From: Gemmatimonadales bacterium | GTDB taxonomy: Bacteria > Gemmatimonadota > Glassbacteria > GWA2-58-10 | Assembly: GCA_024278175.1 (NCBI GenBank) | Contig: JAJRTS010000070.1 | Coordinates: forward strand, 1-64,000 | Reading direction: 5' to 3' | Length of the DNA: 64,000 bases | Part shown: piece by piece, positions 1 to 9,499 of the stretch | Layout of the letters: every line of letters begins with the position of its first letter | How positions within the stretch are numbered: the first letter of the stretch is position 1 | The notes under the pieces: generated by a model | The model's database searches: none | What the model saw: only the letters and a program-made list of their open reading frames with translations | Told to the model about the DNA's origin: nothing | Translations under genes and position numbers: made by a program

Positions 1-338
1 CCCCCCTTCTTGGATTGCTCTGGCTCCGGAAGAAGCGGCGATATCTTCTCCCAGTATGCTTCGCTTAATAACTTCACTCTTCGGGCCATTGGTTATCACC
101 TCCGGCCCCAATAATTTACTCGCCAATGGGCAAAAGTATAGAACAATATTCCAGTTATGAAACAGCTTCTAGGAAACTGGAACAAGAATCACGTTAGTGA
201 ATTTCCACAATCAACTTGACATCACATTGCGCTCTTCCCAGCTTGAAGCAAGCGACTCCTGTTGTTGCTACGATACGTCATCCAATACCACCAGGATTAT
301 CAATGCCTTTAACCACTCCTTTATCTCCGGCAGGGTAA

Positions 339-677
339 ATGAGCTACAGTGTTTATGTAATCGAGCTGGACAAAGAATTCGCGGACCTGCGGAAGGCGAA
401 AGAGGCGAACCCCTGCCGAAATCCTGACAGGCCGTGTGTCTATGTCGGTTACACTTCCAAGTCCCCCCGGGCGCGGTTTAAGCAGCATATGTTCGGGAAA
501 GTGGGAAAAAAAGGATATAGACTCTGTTCGCGGGTGGTTTATAAATATGGAATCAAGCTGATGCCCGAGTTGTATGCGTACTTCAATCCTATTCTCAAAA
601 AAGATGATGCGATGGAAGTGGAGATTCTGCTGGCGAAAATTCTGCGCAAGTGCGGCTATACGGTCTGGCAGAATTAA
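339..677 (+). CDS. GIY-YIG-like domain small protein
   Basis: 112-aa ORF; 'YSVYVIEL...VYVGYTSKSPRARFKQH' resembles the GIY-YIG nuclease fold start (Y-V-Y-x...VYVG-T...R...H). Confidence 0.55.
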   Translation: MSYSVYVIELDKEFADLRKAKEANPCRNPDRPCVYVGYTSKSPRARFKQHMFGKVGKKGYRLCSRVVYKYGIKLMPELYAYFNPILKKDDAMEVEILLAKILRKCGYTVWQN

Positions 678-1429
678 AGCAAGGCCAGAATAGCGCTGCT
701 TTGTTATCTTAGGGATATGGATATTTGCGGTTGTCGTCTGCCTCGCAGGGGCGATGACAGTTAAGTTGAGCATGGAGGGAGAGCAATGCGGATTTGTCTG
801 CACTTTGACCCCTCATGTCTTTAATCCTCCTGTTATCAATCGTTTAACTGAGTAAGTAATCGGGTAGCATGCAAGGGTAGTAAAACCCTTGAGGGTGAGA
901 GTGTAGGCAAGAGCTAGGGTGGAACTGAGAGGTAGTGCCGGGGGCCGGGAAGTAGAACGGCCCGGTGACCACGCAGATAATCGAAACTGCCAAGTGCCGA
1001 TTACATTAGGGATCGATGGCCACCGGGCCGATAGCGAGAATTCAAAGGGAGCGGAACGGATGTAATGAACACTTGGCATAAAGACATTGTAAAACCTCCG
1101 GGCCGGGGAAGTCAAGCCCTGGGCGAAGAAAAGGACAAGGACACGCTCGCTTGCCCGGCGGCTGTGGCTGCACCCCGCCCCGGCAGCCTTGCCGCCCGGT
1201 GTCGGTTCGGGCGCGTCCTGCGCCCTCACCCTGCGCTCGCTCTGCATGGAGCCGGCCAGGTCGCCGGCGGCTCCATGGCCGGCCCGCGCTCGCCGGCGGC
1301 ATCGCGCTTTCAGCGTGTAGCAAGCCGGGCGCGGCCCGGCGCGGCAAACCGCCCCCTCCACCTACTGCCGCGCCGCCTGCGCCCGGCTCGGCGGCTATCT
1401 GTTTTCTCGCGTTGCCAGCACCCTTTGAG

Positions 1430-1505
1430 AACCCACGCCCCCCGGCTCGGGCACTGCGCTTGCAGGCCTCCGGCCTCCACGGCTGCAAGCTCGCGCCCTC
1501 GCCCC
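1430..1505 (+). repeat. GC-rich stem-loop repeat, copy 1
   Basis: AACCCACGCCCCCCGGCTCGGGCAC-[GCTTGCAG...CTGCAAGC stem]-GCGCCCTCGCCCC; shares both conserved flanks with 3226-3290 but has a different central stem. Confidence 0.5.
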
Positions 1506-1713
1506 GGCCCGACTCCCCGCCCCGCCCTGCAGAAACCCCGGCCCCGCAAAACCCCTGACAGCAGCCGCCTACGGCTTAAAAATATGTGGCAGTAAAGGCC
1601 AAGCTCGCGTTGCTCGTGGCCGCTGGCCAGCCTTGACAGCCACAAAGGCCGCCGGTAAGGCGGCTGCCTGTTCACCACCGCCGCCCCGCCAAACCAAAAC
1701 CCCAGGGGGAGCA

Positions 1714-2040
1714 ATGCGCGGAGTCAGAGTGTGTTTCGTGGCCGGAGTGCGCCGGGAGCAGGACATATTTTACATCGAGGGCCGGGGGGCCGTGCCGGTA
1801 ACTCCGGCGCTGTGGGCGTTATTCGCGGACGGGCAGGGAGCGGCGTTCGCCTCGCTGGCGGCGCCGGAGCCGGTGCCGGTGCCAGCGGAGCAGCGGGGGC
1901 GGGTACTGGCGTACCTCGCCCGCTCCGGGCCGCTGGTGGTGCTCTCCCCGCGCTCATTCTGGCCGCTGGCCGTGCACTGGTGGCGGGATCTATATGGCAG
2001 CAAGGGGTTGTACGGGCCGCCGGTAAAGCCGCTCCGGTAG
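1714..2040 (+). CDS. hypothetical protein
   Basis: ATG at 1714 preceded by CAGGGGGAGCA (SD-like); 108 aa with mixed hydrophobic composition; no family recognised. Confidence 0.4.
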   Translation: MRGVRVCFVAGVRREQDIFYIEGRGAVPVTPALWALFADGQGAAFASLAAPEPVPVPAEQRGRVLAYLARSGPLVVLSPRSFWPLAVHWWRDLYGSKGLYGPPVKPLR

Positions 2041-2206
2041 GCCGTGCCGGGCCCCACTAAAAGCGAAGTTGTACAAAAGGGCCGGGCGGAGCGCACCGGG
2101 GGATCGAGCCGGGGCATCGAGGGGGCGAAGGCGGGGCGGCTGCGCACGTACAGCAGCCGCCATGCCTGAGCGGTCGGGGAGTCGTGGGGGGCAGGGGGAA
2201 AAGCTG

Positions 2207-2278
2207 GCTGGCGCATAACGCAATTATGTAAACTTGGCAGGGATGCCACCAGTTTGCATAATACTAAGTTATGCGAGC
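2207..2278. other. inverted pair of Xer/dif-like recombination sites forming a long hairpin
   Basis: GCTGGCGCATAACGCAATTATGTAAACT (2207-2234) and inverted AGTTTGCATAATACTAAGTTATGCGAGC (2251-2278), separated by TGGCAGGGATGCCACC; AT-rich island in GC-rich DNA. Confidence 0.55.
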
Positions 2279-2481
2279 AGGGCCGCCCAGGACGGGCGGC
2301 CAGCGACCAGCCAGCTTGCAGGGAGGAAGGCCGCAGGGCTTGCGTCCGGACGTGGAGAGTACTTAAGATAGGGTAGCCGCCGGGCAGGTAGGGCGGTTGT
2401 GGCCGGGTCACTCGGGCCGCTGAATCAGTGGAGGCCGTACGGTGCACTTACTAATCCCTGATGCTCAGCGGCCCGTACTTT

Positions 2482-2964
2482 TTAGTAAACGTTGCGGTCA
2501 GGGTCAATGCCCAGGACTCTGGAGAGGTCGCGGCGGTAGTTCTGATCACTATCGTTTTCTGTAGCTAATTGCCACTTCTTCATTCTGCGTAAATAATTCG
2601 TGTAGAGAGCGGCCTTGAAGTCTGCCCGTTGCTGAGGGGTACGTAGACGGCGCATTTCCCAACCAAAGAGGCCGTAATGCGTATAGGCATCAGAGAGACA
2701 CCAGGTGGTAACCCGCCGCCCCGGAAACATCCCCTGCTTGATCTTGACAATGAATCCCCGCTTTTGCAGTTCCTTGAGTGCCCTGCTGAACGTGGAGGGC
2801 GGCATTCCTAATTGTAGTTCAGCGTGTGTAAAAGTGAACGGAAAAGGAAGCTCATCCCCTTTGTGATACTGGTATTCCATCGCTAAAAAAACATCCTTAG
2901 CCGCAGAGGGCAGGGAACGCCAGACAGTGCCGTAAGGAATAATCGGAGCGGTGAGGTCAGTCAT
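2482..2964 (-). CDS. winged-helix (replication/plasmid-type) DNA-binding protein
   Basis: MTDLTAPIIPYGTVWRSLPSAAKDVFLAMEYQ...FTHAELQLGMPPSTFSRALKELQKRGFIVKI: HTH region; ORF track starts at 3069 but ATG at 2964 is more natural. Confidence 0.7.
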   Translation of the reverse strand: MTDLTAPIIPYGTVWRSLPSAAKDVFLAMEYQYHKGDELPFPFTFTHAELQLGMPPSTFSRALKELQKRGFIVKIKQGMFPGRRVTTWCLSDAYTHYGLFGWEMRRLRTPQQRADFKAALYTNYLRRMKKWQLATENDSDQNYRRDLSRVLGIDPDRNVY

Positions 2965-3225
2965 GGAAACCCCAAAGGAAGATTGATGAAGTAGAGCCAC
3001 CCCACGGCGCGCGTCCTGCGCGCCTGCCAGCCGGGAGCCGTGCGCCGGGCTTGCCCGCCCACGCGCCACGGCTCCGGCCCCGGCTTCCCACCCCAGGACA
3101 GAGCGGAACGCTGATCAAGTTGAGCCCCACCGCCCCCCGCTGCCCGGCGCGGGGCCACCCCCACCACCGGGCAGCGATCGAGGGGCAAGTACCGTACCGG
3201 GCAGGTCGTACCGTCAGCCCCGGAA

Positions 3226-3290
3226 AACCCTGCCCCCCGGCTCGGGCACGGAAGTTGCTAAACGTTCGCAGCTTCCGCGCCCTCGCCCCC
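3226..3290 (+). repeat. GC-rich stem-loop repeat, copy 2
   Basis: AACCCTGCCCCCCGGCTCGGGCAC-[GGAAGTTGC...GCAGCTTCC stem]-GCGCCCTCGCCCC. Confidence 0.5.
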
Positions 3291-3300
3291 GCCGAAGAAA

Positions 3301-3639
3301 TCAGTTCTCGAACAGTGCAATTATGCTCTGAATTATAGACGATTTATAAATCTTATCGGCATCGTAAGGCCCATACCGGGCTTGCCTGCGCTTGGAGATT
3401 TGAACCAGGGCAGGTTTGCTACCTTTGGCAGCGTGTTCAACCAAGCCCATCAACCGGGCCGGGGCGTAGCTGTCGGCCATGGATAAAGCTTTCTTCGTAG
3501 CTGGCGGAAACCGGTGCCAACACTGCAAGCACACGTACATTTTACCGGCTTTAGAACCCTTGCAAAAGGGGCAGGTACGGCTACCGAAAACCAGCTTAAC
3601 AAACTTGAGAGACAGGTATTTATACTCTGAGGGTTTCAT
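3301..3639 (-). CDS. small zinc-ribbon-like protein
   Basis: CPFCKGSKAGKMYVCLQC: CxxC-N11-CxxC pattern; overlaps the integrase stop by 4 bp (likely co-transcribed). Confidence 0.6.
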   Translation of the reverse strand: MKPSEYKYLSLKFVKLVFGSRTCPFCKGSKAGKMYVCLQCWHRFPPATKKALSMADSYAPARLMGLVEHAAKGSKPALVQISKRRQARYGPYDADKIYKSSIIQSIIALFEN

Positions 3640-4565
3640 GGTCTGCTCCGGGCTGAGATTGGAATAACCTTGCGCTCGGTGGAGTCCGGGAGTTTGAAAT
3701 CAAGATTGCGCTCTGCAGGGTTTGCCATCCGGTTAACGTACCTGGTGTAAATCCGGGTGGTTCGCGGATCAACGTGCCGCAGCATCTTGGAAACTTCTTC
3801 CTCGCTTGACCCACGGGAAAGGGCAATAGTTGCGGCTGTGTGGCGCAGAGAGTGAGCGGTATAGCGGGGGCCAAAAAGACCAACAGCGTTTAAATGTTCC
3901 CGGAAAGTACGGGTCAAACAGTTGGCTGTTATAGGTCTGACAGGAGTGTCTAAAGTGTAAAAAATGCTGTTGCTTTTCCCTTTCGGGCCGGGACGAACAG
4001 AGAGATAAAACTTGATTTGCTCGGCCAGGTGCGGCATTAATTCTACACAGGCATCGGGGTACACGTGACCTTTTCCCTGAACGCTGAGAAATGTCCGGGA
4101 ATCCTGCTGATAAATATCACCAATCAGGGAACGCTGTACCTCGCAACTTCTGAGGCCGCAGTTGATCATGAGCAGGATCATACAAATATCCCGGCGGCAT
4201 GGCTGATCGTACTCGGCAAGGTGGGCAAGCAGTAAATCAACTTGCCGTTCCGTGAGCGGCAGGCGGGAATGTTCGAACTGCTTCCGGGTGTAATTTCTGA
4301 GGCCATGGCCGATATCCGGGAACAAACCTTCATGGCCCAGCCAGGCAAAAAAACGCCTCATGGAGCTAGCGTAACCCTGCATCGTGCCATCTGAACCGCT
4401 CCAATCCTGCATCCACTTAACAAGAAGTTCGCGGGATGGTACTCGTCCAGCGCAAAAGCGGAGGTAAGACCGTAATGCCACACGAGGATTCTTCTTCGAA
4501 ATCTCAGCCATCAACTGATCATTTAACCACTGTTCCAGCAACTGAACAAAATCAGGCAAAGCCAC
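3636..4565 (-). CDS. tyrosine recombinase / integrase
   Basis: GLRSCEV (R), HSLRHTAA (H-x-x-R), [15 protein letters not shown] (H...Y): catalytic motifs of phage-integrase family; GTG start at 4565. Confidence 0.93.
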   Translation of the reverse strand: MALPDFVQLLEQWLNDQLMAEISKKNPRVALRSYLRFCAGRVPSRELLVKWMQDWSGSDGTMQGYASSMRRFFAWLGHEGLFPDIGHGLRNYTRKQFEHSRLPLTERQVDLLLAHLAEYDQPCRRDICMILLMINCGLRSCEVQRSLIGDIYQQDSRTFLSVQGKGHVYPDACVELMPHLAEQIKFYLSVRPGPKGKSNSIFYTLDTPVRPITANCLTRTFREHLNAVGLFGPRYTAHSLRHTAATIALSRGSSEEEVSKMLRHVDPRTTRIYTRYVNRMANPAERNLDFKLPDSTERKVIPISARSRP

Positions 4566-5089
4566 CTCCGGGAAAAAGTGATAGAGGGGTCGACATTAAC
4601 CCACGATGTTTACCCGTAAAAATTTGGGTTGATGCCGATGCCTGTCCCGGGGTTATCAAAGATATTTTATATCGGGCCGCACAGAGGGTGCGCGTGCAGC
4701 TCACTCTTGTAGCCAACAGGCTGCTCCGGCCGCCGCAATCTCAGTATATCACGGCGGTTGTGGTACCCGCCGGTTTCGATGTGGCCGACAGCAGGATAAT
4801 CCAGGAATTGCAGCCCGGTGATCTGGTGATAACCGCGGATATCCCGCTTGCCGCCGAGGTGCTTGAAAAGGGAGGACATGCGCTTAATCCACGGGGGGAG
4901 CTTTATACACGGGACAACATCGACGAGCGCCTTGCCGTGCGCAATTTCATGGATTCCCTGCGCGGCACGGGGGTGATGACCGGCGGCCCCCCGTCGTTGA
5001 GCCAGAGTGACCGCCGGGCTTTCGCCAACATGCTGGATGCTTTCCTGACCAAATATGGGCAGGCGCAAGGATCCGGCCCGGCCGGTTGA
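4436..5089 (+). CDS. YaiI/YqxD family (DUF188/UPF0178) protein; N-terminus chimeric or mis-started
   Basis: [25 protein letters not shown]...[35 protein letters not shown]; conserved domain begins at 4616 but no ATG/GTG/TTG lies nearby in frame. Confidence 0.8.
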   Translation: MVLVQRKSGGKTVMPHEDSSSKSQPSTDHLTTVPATEQNQAKPPPGKSDRGVDINPRCLPVKIWVDADACPGVIKDILYRAAQRVRVQLTLVANRLLRPPQSQYITAVVVPAGFDVADSRIIQELQPGDLVITADIPLAAEVLEKGGHALNPRGELYTRDNIDERLAVRNFMDSLRGTGVMTGGPPSLSQSDRRAFANMLDAFLTKYGQAQGSGPAG

Positions 5090-5222
5090 TTTCCACTCTG
5101 TTTGATCGGCAGGGCAATAGAAGTGGATAACGGCAGGCCGGTGCTTGAATTTTTTATAGCCGGGTAATACCTTATCCGTGAGTGGACTTGCGGCATGTTT
5201 ATTGAAAAGCAAAGGAAGGGCG

Positions 5223-6560
5223 ATGAACAGGATCGAGGATTTCGATTGCCCGGAGCATGATAAAAAACCTGTGGAACCGGGCGATGCGATTAACCGGCGA
5301 GTGTTCATGCATAATTCCCTGGCTGTGCTCGGTGGCCTGACCATGCTTGGCGGCTCAGCGGCCAGCCACGGTGTTTTGTCCGCCATGCCCGCGGCTGAAT
5401 CGGCCGAAGCGGACGTGAGCGTAATCGGCCCGTACGGCCGGTGGGCGGCCGGACTGGTCGGGGACGAGCCGCCCCCCCTCTCGTTTCGCAGGAGCGAATG
5501 GCAGGAGCTGGAGCAATGGCGCAAGGCCGCCGGTGAGCGTGTTGTGGAGCGCCTGGGGGTTCCTGATATCGGCGGTTTGCCGCAAGTGAAAGTGAACAGG
5601 CAGTACACCCACGACGGCCTTCACGTGGAAGAGCTCTCATGGCAATTGCCCTACGGACGGCCCACCGAGGCCATCCTGCTCAAGCCGGAGAATGCAAAAG
5701 CCCCCCTGCCCGGGATCATGGCCTTCCACGACCACGGCGGCAACAAGTATTTCGGCAAGCGAAAAATCACCGCCACTTCCAGCCGGCTGCACCCCTTGAT
5801 CGAAAAACACCAGGCGGAATATTACGAAAGCCGGGCCTGGGCCAACGAGATAGCCAGACGGGGATATGTGGTGCTGGTGTCCGACGCCTTCCCGTTTGCC
5901 AGCCGCCGGGTGATGCCCAAGGATGTGCCGGAGCGGCTGCTCAAGGGCTGGCAGGGCTTGAGCGATGACGACCCGGAGAACCCGGGGCACATCGTTGCCT
6001 ACAACCGCTGGGCCGCCAATCACGAGTCGACAATGGCCAGGTCCCTGTTCTGCGCGGGAACCAGTTGGCCGGGCGTTTTCATGACCGAGGACCGCAAGGC
6101 GCTGGACGTTCTCTGCGCCCGGGATGATGTTGACGCGGAGAGAATCGGCTGCGGCGGGCTCTCGGGCGGGGGAATGCGCACCGTGTTTACCGGGGGGCTG
6201 GACCCGAGAATAAAGTGCGCGGTCTGTGTGGGCTTTATGACCACCTGGCGGGATTTCCTGCTCAATAAGTCGTTCACACACACCTGGATGACCTACGTGC
6301 CCATCCTCCCGCGCGAGTTGGATTTCCCGGAAATCCTGGGCCTGCGCGTGCCCCTGCCCACCCTGGTGCTCAACGACAGAGACGATTTCCTGTACACCAT
6401 GCCGGAGATGACCCGGGCCGACGGGATCCTGCGGGAGGTCTATGATAAGGCCGGTGCCGGCGAACGATACAAATGCTCGTTTTATCCCGGTGAGCACAAG
6501 TTCGACGCCGCGATGCAGGCCGAGGCTTTTGATTGGTTAGACCGCTGGCTGAAGGCTTGA
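5223..6560 (+). CDS. alpha/beta hydrolase (acetyl-xylan-esterase/dienelactone-hydrolase-like), possible Tat export
   Basis: NRRVFMHNSLAVLGGLTMLGGSAA leader; GGLSGGGMRT nucleophile elbow; GEHKFDAAM His region. Confidence 0.8.
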   Translation: MNRIEDFDCPEHDKKPVEPGDAINRRVFMHNSLAVLGGLTMLGGSAASHGVLSAMPAAESAEADVSVIGPYGRWAAGLVGDEPPPLSFRRSEWQELEQWRKAAGERVVERLGVPDIGGLPQVKVNRQYTHDGLHVEELSWQLPYGRPTEAILLKPENAKAPLPGIMAFHDHGGNKYFGKRKITATSSRLHPLIEKHQAEYYESRAWANEIARRGYVVLVSDAFPFASRRVMPKDVPERLLKGWQGLSDDDPENPGHIVAYNRWAANHESTMARSLFCAGTSWPGVFMTEDRKALDVLCARDDVDAERIGCGGLSGGGMRTVFTGGLDPRIKCAVCVGFMTTWRDFLLNKSFTHTWMTYVPILPRELDFPEILGLRVPLPTLVLNDRDDFLYTMPEMTRADGILREVYDKAGAGERYKCSFYPGEHKFDAAMQAEAFDWLDRWLKA

Positions 6561-6634
6561 GCTTGGCGGCGTGCGGAAAAAAACGGTTGATGTGGTTTCT
6601 ATTTCCTTCGTAATATCAATACGAGGTTATTCAG

Positions 6635-8302
6635 ATGAGAAGCGATCAGGTTAAAAAAGGCGACGCTCGCGCTCCGCACCGCAGCCTTCTGCGTGCCACG
6701 GGGCTTAAGGAAGATGATTTCGACAAGCCGTTTATCGGTATCTGTAACTCGTTCAACCAGGTTATTCCCGGCCACGTGCATCTGGACAAGGTGGCGGAAA
6801 AGATTGAACAGAGTATCCGCGCTGCAGGCGGCATGCCGTTTCAGTTCAACACGATCGGTATCTGCGACGGTGTGGCGATGGGCCACCGGGGGATGAAATA
6901 CTCGCTGCCATCCAGGGAAGTGATCGCCGACAGCGTGGAATCGGTGGTCAATGCGCACTGTTTCGATGCGCTGATCTGCCTTCCCAACTGCGATAAAATT
7001 GTTCCCGGTATGCTGATGGGTGCTCTGCGGACCAATATCCCGACCGTGTTTGTCAGCGGCGGGCCGATGGCCGCGGGCAGAATGGCCGATGGCCGGGTGG
7101 TGGACCTGATCAGCGTTTTCGAGGGAGTGGCCGCCCGCCAGAGCGGGCAAATCGATGACGCGGAGCTGTTGGAACTCGAGCAGAAAGCGTGCCCCACCTG
7201 CGGAAGTTGCTCGGGGATGTTCACCGCCAACTCGATGAACTGCCTGTGCGAGGCTATCGGAATCGCGCTGCCCGGCAACGGCACGATCCTGGCCGTGGAC
7301 CCGCGGCGCCAGGAACTCTATGGCAGGGCGGCCAGGCGCGCGGTGGAGATGGCCCTGCTGGGTGGCCCCCTGCCGCGCGATCTTGTTACCGTTCAGTCTC
7401 TCGATAACGCGTTCGCTCTGGACATGGCCATGGGTGGCAGCACCAACACGGTCCTGCACACGCTGGCAATCGCCCGCGAGGCCGGAGCCCGGTACGACCT
7501 CGAGCGGATCAATTAGGTCTCCGGACACTGCCCCAATGTCTGCAAGGTCGCTCCCAGCAGCAACTACCACATTGAGGATGTCGACCGCGCCGGCGGGATC
7601 AGCGCTATCCTGAGCCGCATTGCAGCGGTAGAGGGTTTGCTGAACCTGGACTGCCCCACTGTCAGCGGGGCCACGCTGGGAGAGAATATCGCCGGAGTAA
7701 GTGTGCTGGACGAGGAGGTTATCCGTCCGCTCGAGCGCGCTTACTCCGCCGATGGAGGCCTTGCCGTGCTCAAGGGCAACCTGGCCGAGCAGGGAGCCAT
7801 CGTGAAAAAAGCCGGTGTTGCCGCAAGCATGCTTTCTTTCGAGGGGGAGGCGATCTGTTTCGACTCTCAGGAAGAGGCCTGCGAGGGTATCTTGGCCGGG
7901 AAAGTGAAGGCCGGACACGTGGTGGTTATCCGCTACGAAGGACCAAAGGGCGGACCGGGGATGCAGGAAATGCTGGCTCCCACCTCCTACATCATGGGCC
8001 AGGGCCTGGGCGAAAGCGTGGCCCTGATCACCGACGGCCGTTTTTCCGGCGGCACGCGCGGCGCGTGTATCGGCCATGTGTCGCCCGAGGCGGCCGAGGG
8101 TGGTACAATCGGTCTGCTCAAGGACGGGGACACGATTACGATAGACATCCAGCAGCGCCTGCTGGCCGTGAACCTGAGCAGCGAGGAGTTGGAAAAACGC
8201 CGCGCCGTTCAGCAGCCGTTCACCCCCCGGATCACCGAGGGCTACCTGGCGCGTTATGCCCGGATGGTGCAGAACGCCAGCACGGGAGCCGTGCTCGAAT
8301 AA
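6635..8302 (+). pseudogene. ilvD: dihydroxy-acid dehydratase interrupted by in-frame TAG at 7514-7516
   Basis: Frame is continuous across TAG: ...[39 protein letters not shown]...; [24 protein letters not shown] motif. Confidence 0.9.
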
Positions 8303-8473
8303 CCACGGAGGTTGAACCCGTCCGCTCCGGGCGCGTACGGCAACAATCGGCAAAAATCCCCCTTAGCAAAGAGGGTGTCTGCGCAGCAGGGGGGGGGGTG
8401 TTACAACAGCTTCAAACCGCTGGAACTCAACGTGTTTTTTCGAGTACGCTTATAGTGAAGAAAAGCAGTGCAG

Positions 8474-8498
8474 GGGCGACGCATGCGTCGCCCTTTTT
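8474..8498. terminator. palindromic terminator GGGCGACGCATGCGTCGCCC-TTTTT
   Basis: Perfect inverted repeat followed by T5, downstream of ilvD. Confidence 0.8.
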
Positions 8499-8537
8499 AT
8501 TGTGAATCCGTGGTTACTGCCGGAATGCGTCCAGCTC

Positions 8538-9446
8538 TTAAAAGGTAAAACTGTAAAAAACCCCGGCCAGGAATGCACCCGCCATCGTGAATGCCACGTA
8601 GAGCGCCACGGCCCTGAGGCCGAAACCCGCCTGGAAGGCGTAGAGCGCGGAGAGCTTGGTGGCGGGTCCGGAGATGAAAAACGCCAGCACCGCACCGCCG
8701 GAAAGCCCGAGCTGGTGCAGGGCTTCCATGATCGGGATCGAGGCGCCGCCGCACTGATAGAACGGTACTCCCAGCGCGATTGCGATCAAAATGGCGGAGT
8801 AGCCGCTGCCGGAGAACAGCGTGCGGATGAACTCCGGCGGCACCAGCGCCATCAGGGCGGCGCCCAGCAGCAGACTGATGCTGAATATTTTCAGGATGAA
8901 CAGGCCCTGCTTTCGCAGGGCGAGCCATAACGGTCTGCCGAAGTTGTGGCTGTCAAGGGCGGAGCCGGCAAGCTCATCGGCGGGCCGCAGGGTGAATCGT
9001 CCGGCCACATTTTTACTGATCAGGCCGGCTCCCGCGCCCAGGCAGAACGCGGTCAGTACGCGCGCGATGGCCATCGGCAGGCCGAACGCCCCCCAGGTGA
9101 GCAGAAACAGGTTGGGGTCTATCAGCGGGCAGGCGACCAGGAAGGCGATAACCACGGCGGCGGGCATTCCGGCGGAGAGCAAAACAGCCGAAAACGGCAC
9201 GGCCAGATACACCGGCAGCGGTGCGGCTATCCCGGCCAGGGTGGCCGCTGCGATGCCCGGGGCGGAATTGGAACGGAGGATGGTTATTTGCGGCAGTCGG
9301 AGCGTGAAGCGCTGCAGCAGGGCGACAGCAAATATGCCGGCGATCAGGAAAGGGAGCAGCCCGAGCGCCAGTTCGAGGAAATTATCCAGGATGCGGTATG
9401 TATAGGTCCTGAAAAAGACCGCATTGAATCGATCCAGCAGGTTCAA
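8538..9446 (-). CDS. YraQ/UPF0718-type permease
   Basis: Multi-TM; PLPVYLAVPFSAVLLSAGMPAAVVIAFLVACPLIDPNLFLLTWGAFG and GVPFYQCGGASIPIMEALHQLGLSGGAVLAFFISGPATK. Confidence 0.75.
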   Translation of the reverse strand: MNLLDRFNAVFFRTYTYRILDNFLELALGLLPFLIAGIFAVALLQRFTLRLPQITILRSNSAPGIAAATLAGIAAPLPVYLAVPFSAVLLSAGMPAAVVIAFLVACPLIDPNLFLLTWGAFGLPMAIARVLTAFCLGAGAGLISKNVAGRFTLRPADELAGSALDSHNFGRPLWLALRKQGLFILKIFSISLLLGAALMALVPPEFIRTLFSGSGYSAILIAIALGVPFYQCGGASIPIMEALHQLGLSGGAVLAFFISGPATKLSALYAFQAGFGLRAVALYVAFTMAGAFLAGVFYSFTF

Positions 9447-9499
9447 GCCGTCCTCTCCGGCCGTGGGTATATGGGTATATCCGTCCGCGCCCGTGGTTA

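Noticed and set aside
813-2447. Multiple overlapping ORFs on both strands in very GC-rich DNA
   Set aside because: Pro/Arg/Ala-rich low-complexity translations in all frames; only 1714-2040 has an SD-like site and plausible composition.
1430-4565. Canonical integron
   Set aside because: No GTTRRRY core sites and no confirmed integron-specific integrase domain; only an analogy.
6599-8353. 584-aa minus-strand ORF over ilvD
   Set aside because: Shadow ORF antisense to a recognised gene; no family motif.
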